Positions 57,957-64,000 of a stretch of 64,000 nucleotides of DNA are shown piece after piece (the stretch's first letter is position 1; every line of letters begins with the position of its first letter). The stretch is from contig NZ_WTFT01000004.1 in NCBI RefSeq assembly GCF_009861505.1, forward strand, positions 1 to 64,000, given 5' to 3'. The notes beneath the pieces are model-generated. The model was not told the origin of the DNA, did no database searches, and was given only the letters and a program-made list of their open reading frames with translations. Source of the stretch: Pseudomonas izuensis. Lineage in GTDB: Bacteria > Pseudomonadota > Gammaproteobacteria > Pseudomonadales > Pseudomonadaceae. The translations under genes were made by a program, and so were the position numbers.

Positions 57957-58928
57957 TCAGCTCAATATGGAGATGGTCCCCAGGTATTTCAAGGCGCGCG
58001 GCAGATTGTCGCAATCCAGGCTGTCCAGCCAGTGTAAATCATCCCAACTGCGCAACCAGGTGAACTGACGCTTTGCCAATTGGCGCGTGGCAATGATTCC
58101 ACGCTCCTGCATCTCGGCCAATGTCAGCTTGCCATCCAGGTAGTCCCAGACTTGTCGGTAGCCTACCGCACGTATAGACGGCAACCCGGCATGCAGGTCA
58201 CTTCGCTTACGCAGGGCTACGACCTCGTCGATGAATCCCTGTTCCAACATTAAAGTGAATCTTTGTTTAATTCGCTCATGCAGTACCTGACGATTTGCCG
58301 GAGCAATCGCCAAGTTCGCGACAGTATAGGGCAATTGTTGCCGTCCCGAAGCGGCTGCTTCAGTACTTTGCGCAGATTGTTGCAGTCGCAGCTCAGTCAT
58401 GCTTTGACCGCTGACGCGATAAACTTCCAGCGCTCGACTGAGCCGCTGCGGATCGTTCGGATGAATACGCGCGGCAGAAACCGGATCGATCACCGCCAAT
58501 TGTTCGTGCAAGGCTTGCCAGCCAAGGCGTGCGGCTTCTTCTTCGATCTGCGCACGCACATCCGGGTCGGCAGCCGGCATGTCGGCCAGGCCTTCGAGCA
58601 AAGCCTTGTAGTAGAGCATTGTGCCGCCCACCAGCAGCGGAATTTTTCCGCGCGCGGTGATGTCGGCCATGGCTTCGAGGGCATCACGACGGAAATCTGC
58701 GGCCGAATAGCTCTCTGCCGGATCAAGGATGTCGATCAAACGGTGCGGAAACTGCGCCAAAAGCTCTTTCGAAGGCTTGGCGGTGCCGATGTCCATGCCA
58801 CGGTAGACCAGCGCCGAATCGACACTGATCAGTTCGCAGGGCAGGACCTTGGTGAGCTCGATGGCCAGGTCGGTCTTGCCGGCGGCGGTCGGGCCCATCA
58901 GGAAAATCGCAGGTGGGAACTGGCTCAT
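57957..58928 (-). CDS. miaA: tRNA dimethylallyltransferase MiaA
   Basis: A 323-residue enzyme adding dimethylallyl to A37 of tRNAs that read UNN codons. The P-loop is [11 protein letters not shown] (about 12-22), followed by the conserved [19 protein letters not shown] and [18 protein letters not shown]. The C-terminus has [12 protein letters not shown]. The ATG overlaps the mutL stop by one base. Confidence 0.96.
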   Translation of the reverse strand: MSQFPPAIFLMGPTAAGKTDLAIELTKVLPCELISVDSALVYRGMDIGTAKPSKELLAQFPHRLIDILDPAESYSAADFRRDALEAMADITARGKIPLLVGGTMLYYKALLEGLADMPAADPDVRAQIEEEAARLGWQALHEQLAVIDPVSAARIHPNDPQRLSRALEVYRVSGQSMTELRLQQSAQSTEAAASGRQQLPYTVANLAIAPANRQVLHERIKQRFTLMLEQGFIDEVVALRKRSDLHAGLPSIRAVGYRQVWDYLDGKLTLAEMQERGIIATRQLAKRQFTWLRSWDDLHWLDSLDCDNLPRALKYLGTISILS

Positions 58929-60838
58929 CAACGACCGCGCAAGAACAGTTTGTCCAGATCGTCCAGGCCCAATTGGGTCCAGGTCGGTCGGCCATGGTTG
59001 CATTGACCGCTGCGCTCTGTGTTTTCCATGTCGCGCAGCAGACCGTTCATTTCTGGCAGGGCCAGGCGCCGATTCGCCCGTACCGCGCCGTGACAGGCCA
59101 TGGTCCCGAGCAGTTCGTTCAGGTGTGCCTGAATCCGGTCGCTGGTGCCGTACTCCATCAGGTCGGCCAACACATCGCCAACCAGTCGATTGGCTTCAGC
59201 CTGCTTGAGCAGCGCCGGAATCTGCCGGATGGCCAGGGTTTCCGGACCGAGGCGTTGCAGCTCGAAGCCCAGGCGCTGGAACCAGGCGACGTGCTCCTCG
59301 GCGCAATCGGCTTCACGCTGGCTGACCGCCAGGGACTCCGGCACCAATAGCGGCTGCCCACTCAGGCCTTCACTGGCCATGGCGACCTTCAGGCGTTCGT
59401 ACATGATCCGCTCGTGAGCGGCGTGCATGTCCACCAGCACTAGCCCTTGGGCGTTTTCCGAAAGAATATAAATACCCTTGAGCTGCGCCAGCGCATAGCC
59501 CAGCGGCGGGATGTCGCCTTGTCCGGCCGGCAGCGCGGCCGCATTGGCCTCGGGCAACGGCGCGAAGAACTCACGATAGGCGGCTTGCGCTTCAGCGGCG
59601 GGAACAGCGGACTGAGGTCGCGGCGTGTATTGATATTGATACCCCGCCCCGGCGCCGGAGCCGGCGGGCGCGCTGAATGTCGGTTGCGCCTGGGGCTGCT
59701 CCAACAGTGCGTTCGCGGCCAGGCGCATCTCACCCTGAGGGCCGAACTCGCCTGCTTCGAGGCCCGTAGGCCGCACAACGGCTGTCTCGACCGGTGCGGC
59801 AAGATGATCTTCCGGCCGCACATCGCCCAAGGCGCGATGCAAGGTGCCATACAGGAAATCGTGAACCATGCGCCCGTCGCGGAAACGCACTTCGTGCTTG
59901 GTCGGGTGCACGTTGACGTCGACACCCGCCGGATCGACTTCGAAAAACAGCACGAATGTCGGGTGCCGGCCATTGAACAGCACATCGCGATAGGCCTGGC
60001 GTACCGCGTGAGCCACCAGCTTGTCGCGCACGGCACGGCCGTTGACGAAGAAATACTGCAAATCCGCCTGACTGCGGTTGAACGTCGGCAACCCGACCCA
60101 GCCCCAAAGATGCAGGCCGTTGCGCTCGATTTCGATCGGCAGCGCCTGCTCCAGGAAACCGGGGCCACAAATCGCCGCCACGCGCCGGGCACGGGCCGCA
60201 TCATCGTGGGCCTCATGCAGACTGAGGATGGTCTTGCCGTTGTGGCGCAGATGGAACGCCACGTCGAAACGCGCCAGGGCCAGACGCCTGATCACTTCTT
60301 GCAGATGATCGAATTCGGTTTTTTCGGTCTTGAGAAACTTGCGTCGCGCCGGGGTATTGAAAAACAGGTCGCGAACTTCGACAGAGGTGCCCACCGGATG
60401 CGCTGCCGGTTGCACGCGAGGCGCCATGTCACGACCTTCGGTCTCGACCTGCCAGGCCTGATCGGCATCGCGGGTGCGGGAGGTCAGGGTCAGGCGCGCC
60501 ACGGAACTGATCGACGCCAGTGCCTCACCGCGAAAACCCAGGCTCATGACCTGTTCCAGGTCTTCCAGGTTGCGGATTTTACTGGTGGCATGTCGCGCCA
60601 GGGCCAGTGGCAGGTCATCGGCGGAAATGCCGCTGCCATCGTCGCGCACCCGCAGCAACTTGACGCCGCCCTGCTCGACATCGACATCGATGCGCCTGGC
60701 GCCGGAGTCGAGGCTGTTCTCCAGCAACTCCTTGATCACCGAAGCCGGGCGTTCAACCACCTCACCGGCGGCAATCTGGTTCGCCAGCCGCGGGCTGAGC
60801 AGCTCGATGCGGGCAGCGTTGGTCAGCACCTGGTTCAT
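58928..60838 (-). CDS. mutL: DNA mismatch repair protein MutL
   Basis: A 636-residue GHKL ATPase coordinating mismatch repair. Motif I is [15 protein letters not shown], motif [12 protein letters not shown] and motif [15 protein letters not shown]. The C-terminal dimerisation domain carries [12 protein letters not shown], the endonuclease metal motif DxHA(x)2E(x)4E, consistent with nicking MutL in organisms without MutH. A proline/alanine-rich linker spans about 345-430. It overlaps amiB by four bases and miaA by one. Confidence 0.96.
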   Translation of the reverse strand: MNQVLTNAARIELLSPRLANQIAAGEVVERPASVIKELLENSLDSGARRIDVDVEQGGVKLLRVRDDGSGISADDLPLALARHATSKIRNLEDLEQVMSLGFRGEALASISSVARLTLTSRTRDADQAWQVETEGRDMAPRVQPAAHPVGTSVEVRDLFFNTPARRKFLKTEKTEFDHLQEVIRRLALARFDVAFHLRHNGKTILSLHEAHDDAARARRVAAICGPGFLEQALPIEIERNGLHLWGWVGLPTFNRSQADLQYFFVNGRAVRDKLVAHAVRQAYRDVLFNGRHPTFVLFFEVDPAGVDVNVHPTKHEVRFRDGRMVHDFLYGTLHRALGDVRPEDHLAAPVETAVVRPTGLEAGEFGPQGEMRLAANALLEQPQAQPTFSAPAGSGAGAGYQYQYTPRPQSAVPAAEAQAAYREFFAPLPEANAAALPAGQGDIPPLGYALAQLKGIYILSENAQGLVLVDMHAAHERIMYERLKVAMASEGLSGQPLLVPESLAVSQREADCAEEHVAWFQRLGFELQRLGPETLAIRQIPALLKQAEANRLVGDVLADLMEYGTSDRIQAHLNELLGTMACHGAVRANRRLALPEMNGLLRDMENTERSGQCNHGRPTWTQLGLDDLDKLFLRGR

Positions 60839-62265
60839 TCCTTGGCCGCCAGTTCAGTGCCAGGGATGGTCAAGTGCTGACCGACCTTGAGCTCGTCGCT
60901 CGCCAGGTTGTTGGCACTGCGCAACGTGGCCGGCGATACCTGATAACGCACGGCGATCATCGCCAGCGTCTCGCCCGGGCTTACCCGGTGATCACGCGGC
61001 CCCTGGGCGATCTTCCCGGAGTCCCGCAGCCACGCAATATAAGTGCCCGGTGGCGGGTTTTGCTGGAAGAACTGGCGCACGCCACTGCTGATGGAGCGTG
61101 CCAGCGCCTGCTGGTGGCTCGACGCGGCAAGTTTGGACGCTTCATTGGCATTGGAGATGAACCCGGTTTCCACCAGGATCGACGGGATGTCCGGCGACTT
61201 CAGCACCATGAACCCGGCCTGTTCAACCCGTTGTTTGTGCAGCGGCGTGACCCGGCCGATGTTGCTCAACACTTTCTGGCCGACGTTCAGGCTGGAAGTC
61301 AGGGAAGCGGTCATCGACAGGTCAAGCAGCACACCCGCGAGCATGCGGTCCTTGTCGTCGAGGCTGACGTTGCCGGCACCACCGATCAGGTCGGAGCGGT
61401 TTTCACTGTCGGCCAGCCAGCGTGCGGTCTCCGATGTGGCACCGCGATCGGACAGAGCGAACACCGAAGCACCGAAAGCAGCGGCTGAAGGCGCGGCGTC
61501 GGCGTGAATGGAGACGAACAGGTCGGCGCCTTTCTTGCGGGCGATTTCGGTACGCCCACGCAACGGAATGAAGTAGTCGCCGGTGCGGGTCAGTTCGGCG
61601 CGGAAACCTTTCATGCCGTTGACCTGACGCTGCAATTCCCGGGCGATGGCCAGCACCACGTCTTTTTCGCGCTGACCGCGAGAGCCGGAGGCGCCCGGAT
61701 CTTCACCGCCGTGACCGGCATCGATCACCACAATGATGTCGCGCTTGCCCGCCGGTGCCGGCGGTAATTTGATTGCAGGTTCCGTCGGCGTGACCGGCAC
61801 GGCAGGCACCGTGGCCACCGACGGCGTCGGCGCGGGCGGAGGTGCGGCGTCGGACGGGTTATCGAACAGATCGACCACCAGTCGGTTGCCGTACTGGGCA
61901 TTGGGGGCCAGCGAGAAGCTTTTCGGAGTAACGGCCTTTTTCAGGTCGATAACCACCCTCAGGTCGGTCGGCGTGCGTTGGGCCGAGCGCATGGCCGTGA
62001 TCGGGGTATTGGCGCTGTTTACATTCAATGGCGCTCCCAGGGTAGCGCCATTGATGTCGATGACCAGGCGATCCGGCGCCGTCAGGGTAAAGACGCTGTG
62101 CTGCACGGGGCCGGTCAGGTCAAACACCAGCCGCGTGTTGTCCGGCGCCCGCCACAGGCGAACACTGTTGACCTTCGTCTCGGCCACAGCGTCGACGGTC
62201 ACCGCCAGAAACAACACCCCTACGGCAGCAACCAACGCGCGAAAGCGCATACCTAACCCCATCAT
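60835..62265 (-). CDS. amiB: N-acetylmuramoyl-L-alanine amidase AmiB
   Basis: A 476-residue periplasmic amidase that cleaves septal peptidoglycan for daughter-cell separation. Signal peptide (about 1-28, ending VDAVAE), AMIN targeting domain (about 30-130), proline-rich linker, Amidase_3 zinc domain (about 175-395) with [21 protein letters not shown] and [10 protein letters not shown] as zinc and catalytic residues, and a C-terminal LysM ([17 protein letters not shown], about 425-470). Its regulatory helix region lies around 290-340. Several in-frame ATGs exist (62265, 62262, 62250). Confidence 0.95.
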   Translation of the reverse strand: MMGLGMRFRALVAAVGVLFLAVTVDAVAETKVNSVRLWRAPDNTRLVFDLTGPVQHSVFTLTAPDRLVIDINGATLGAPLNVNSANTPITAMRSAQRTPTDLRVVIDLKKAVTPKSFSLAPNAQYGNRLVVDLFDNPSDAAPPPAPTPSVATVPAVPVTPTEPAIKLPPAPAGKRDIIVVIDAGHGGEDPGASGSRGQREKDVVLAIARELQRQVNGMKGFRAELTRTGDYFIPLRGRTEIARKKGADLFVSIHADAAPSAAAFGASVFALSDRGATSETARWLADSENRSDLIGGAGNVSLDDKDRMLAGVLLDLSMTASLTSSLNVGQKVLSNIGRVTPLHKQRVEQAGFMVLKSPDIPSILVETGFISNANEASKLAASSHQQALARSISSGVRQFFQQNPPPGTYIAWLRDSGKIAQGPRDHRVSPGETLAMIAVRYQVSPATLRSANNLASDELKVGQHLTIPGTELAAKE

Positions 62266-62736
62266 TTATTTGGATTCCAATGCCAAAGCGGCACACCACG
62301 ACTCGCCACGCGAGCCCTGGGACAAAATTTTCAGCGAACGCCCGCTGTCTTGCGGGCTAATGGTAATGGTCAGGTCGGGCTTTGGCAAAAAGCCTGCACC
62401 TTTATCCGGCCACTCGATCAGACACAGGGCGTCGTCTTCGAAATAGTCGCGGATACCGAGGAATTCCAGCTCTTCCGGATCGACCAGGCGATACAGGTCG
62501 AAATGGAAAGCGCGAATGTCGCCAATCTCGTAGGGTTCGACCAGGGTGAATGTCGGACTTTTCACTGCTCCGATGTGCCCCAGCCCCCTAATGATGCCCC
62601 GGGACAATGTGGTTTTGCCCATTCCCAGGTTGCCTTCGAGAAAGATCAGGCCGTGCCCTTTTGTGGTTTTGGCGATGCGCGCGCCAAACGCGGTCATCGC
62701 CTCTTCATCAGCCAGGTACAGGGTTACTTCAGACAC
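62266..62736 (-). CDS. tsaE: tRNA threonylcarbamoyladenosine biosynthesis ATPase TsaE
   Basis: A 156-residue P-loop ATPase required with TsaB and TsaD for the t6A37 modification of tRNAs reading ANN codons. The Walker A motif is GNLGMGKTTLSRG (about 35-47), followed by VKSPTFTLVEPY and FHFDLYRL. The start is GTG at 62734-62736 with GGAGGAG eight bases upstream, inside the end of the nnrD frame, giving a 13-base overlap. The stop abuts the amiB start region. Confidence 0.95.
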   Translation of the reverse strand: MSEVTLYLADEEAMTAFGARIAKTTKGHGLIFLEGNLGMGKTTLSRGIIRGLGHIGAVKSPTFTLVEPYEIGDIRAFHFDLYRLVDPEELEFLGIRDYFEDDALCLIEWPDKGAGFLPKPDLTITISPQDSGRSLKILSQGSRGESWCAALALESK

Positions 62737-64000
62737 GGTGCTTGCTCCTCCAACAACTGACGAATGGCTGGAATCAGATCACTGGCCGCCAGCCCGCGGC
62801 CGAATTTGCCTTGTTGCTCACCCGCTTTGGCATGCAGCCAGACCGCCAGACAGGCCGCATCGAAGGTGTCCATGCCTTGGGCCAGCAGAGCGCCGACCAG
62901 ACCGGCCAGCACATCGCCCAAACCGGCGGTGGCCATGGCCGGATGACCCTGATGACATACGGCCAGCCGCCCGTCGGGACTGGCGACCAGGCTGCCGGCG
63001 CCCTTGAGCACCACGACCGCTGTATACTTTTTACTCAGCGCATGAGCCGCCGCCGGGCGATCAGCCTGAATCTCGGCAGTGCTCATGCCCAGCAACCGCG
63101 CCGCTTCGCCCGGATGCGGCGTGATCACACAATCCTTGGGTAAGTTCACACGTTCCTCGGCCAGCATGTTCAGCGCGTCGGCATCCCAGACTTGCGGCAG
63201 TGGCGCGTTGGCGGCAGCGGACAACAAACTGTGCCCCCAAGCGGCCTGCCCCAGCCCTGGGCCGATCACCACTACGGACACCTTTTGCAGCAATTCCATC
63301 AACTGATTGGCAGATGACGTGCCCAGCACCATCGCCTCGGGGATTCTGGCCAGCGCGGCGGGCACATGTTCGCTGCGCGTCGCCACCGACACCATGCCGG
63401 CGCCGCTGCGCAGCGCACTTTGCGCGCTCAGCAGGATCGCGCCACCCAGGCCCCGATCGCCGCCAACCAGCAGCACATGACCGAATTTGCCCTTATGGGA
63501 AGTGGGCGCCCGAGAAGGAAGACACGGCAGGTTGCCAGCCATCAGACGAAGGGCACTGGTCGGCGCGCCTTCGAGCAGCTGCGGATCGGCATGCAGGTCG
63601 TTGAAAACCAGTTCGCCCACCACGTCCGCCGCATCACCGGTGAACAATCCCAGTTTCAAGCCGATGAAGGTGACCGTCAGATCGGCTCGAACGGCGCGAC
63701 CGAGGATATGACCGGTATCGGCGCAGAGCCCGGATGGGATATCCACAGCCACCACTGGCAGTCCACTGGCATTGATTGCACCAATGACGCCGGCGTACGG
63801 TTCGCGCACGTCACCGGTCAAGCCGGTGCCGAGCAAGGCGTCCAGCACGATCCCACGACATTCCGATTGCCCGCTCCACGCTTCGATGCGGACGTTTTCG
63901 GATACCGCCTCGGCATGGGCCGACGCCGCATCACCGCGCAGTTGCAGCGGATCGCCTACCGCCAGCACCCGGACCCACCAACCGGCGCGCCTGGCCAATA
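62724..64000 (-). CDS. nnrD: NAD(P)H-hydrate epimerase/dehydratase (5' end beyond window)
   Basis: At least 425 residues of a bifunctional enzyme that repairs hydrated NAD(P)H. The partial N-terminal epimerase domain (YjeF_N) includes GIVLDALLGTGLTGDVREPY. The C-terminal ADP-dependent dehydratase contains KGKFGHVLLVGGDRGLGGA, DADALNMLAEE, ITPHPGEAARLLG and AGLGDVLAGLVGAL. The frame stays open to the window end, so the true start lies outside. It heads the tsaE-amiB-mutL-miaA-hfq-hflX series. Confidence 0.94.
   Translation of the reverse strand, partial: LARRAGWWVRVLAVGDPLQLRGDAASAHAEAVSENVRIEAWSGQSECRGIVLDALLGTGLTGDVREPYAGVIGAINASGLPVVAVDIPSGLCADTGHILGRAVRADLTVTFIGLKLGLFTGDAADVVGELVFNDLHADPQLLEGAPTSALRLMAGNLPCLPSRAPTSHKGKFGHVLLVGGDRGLGGAILLSAQSALRSGAGMVSVATRSEHVPAALARIPEAMVLGTSSANQLMELLQKVSVVVIGPGLGQAAWGHSLLSAAANAPLPQVWDADALNMLAEERVNLPKDCVITPHPGEAARLLGMSTAEIQADRPAAAHALSKKYTAVVVLKGAGSLVASPDGRLAVCHQGHPAMATAGLGDVLAGLVGALLAQGMDTFDAACLAVWLHAKAGEQQGKFGRGLAASDLIPAIRQLLEEQAPCLK

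Overview
The window reads as a chromosomal segment of a Pseudomonas of the fluorescens/putida group. The evidence is the gene orders (desT-ureEFG; amaA-amaB-LysR; rpsF-rpsR-yybS-rplI-dnaB; rnr-rlmB; purA-hisZ-hflCK-hflX-hfq-miaA-mutL-amiB-tsaE-nnrD), which match what I recall of P. aeruginosa and P. putida, the high GC, and thirteen inverted pairs of pseudomonad REP sequences in the gene gaps. I see no prophage, insertion sequence, CRISPR array or rRNA. No database search was possible, so names rest on recognised motifs, lengths and gene order.

Layout. 1-2.9 kb: a lipase cut by the window edge, then azoR-sugE divergent from a LysR regulator. 3.0-4.7 kb: an AT-richer island with two mutually related genes of unknown function. 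4.7-7.6 kb: an AsmA-like protein and a small secreted protein with five 14-residue repeats. 7.7-11 kb: DesT-type regulator and urease accessory genes ureEFG plus hupE, behind a clear sigma-54 promoter. 11-14.3 kb: AGE-family epimerase, an atypical CDF transporter and an SDR. 14.3-15.1 kb: a gene-free stretch rich in DnaA boxes. 15.1-20.2 kb: a branched-chain amino acid ABC operon, also behind a sigma-54 promoter. 20.5-24.5 kb: pipecolate/lysine catabolism (amaA, amaB, LysR). 24.7-28.6 kb: pncB-nadE, azurin, a LOG-family protein and two very small genes. 28.8-35.6 kb: a three-gene transglutaminase / ATP-grasp / alpha-E module. 35.9-45.7 kb: ygiQ, dnaB, the rplI operon, rlmB and rnr. 45.8-46.3 kb: a tandem duplication of a tRNA-Leu(CAG) transcription unit. 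46.5-51.1 kb: an iron ABC transporter lacking its ATPase, and a chemoreceptor. 51.3-64 kb: the conserved purA-to-nnrD housekeeping cluster.

Themes. Nitrogen acquisition recurs: the urease accessory genes and the branched-chain amino acid transporter both have near-perfect sigma-54 promoters with NtrC-like sites upstream, suggesting joint control by nitrogen limitation, and amaAB supplies nitrogen and carbon from lysine. The least explained items are the paralogous pair at 3.08-4.64 kb, the DnaA-box-rich gap at 14.39-14.91 kb, the repeat-containing secreted protein at 7.16 kb and the transglutaminase/ATP-grasp module.
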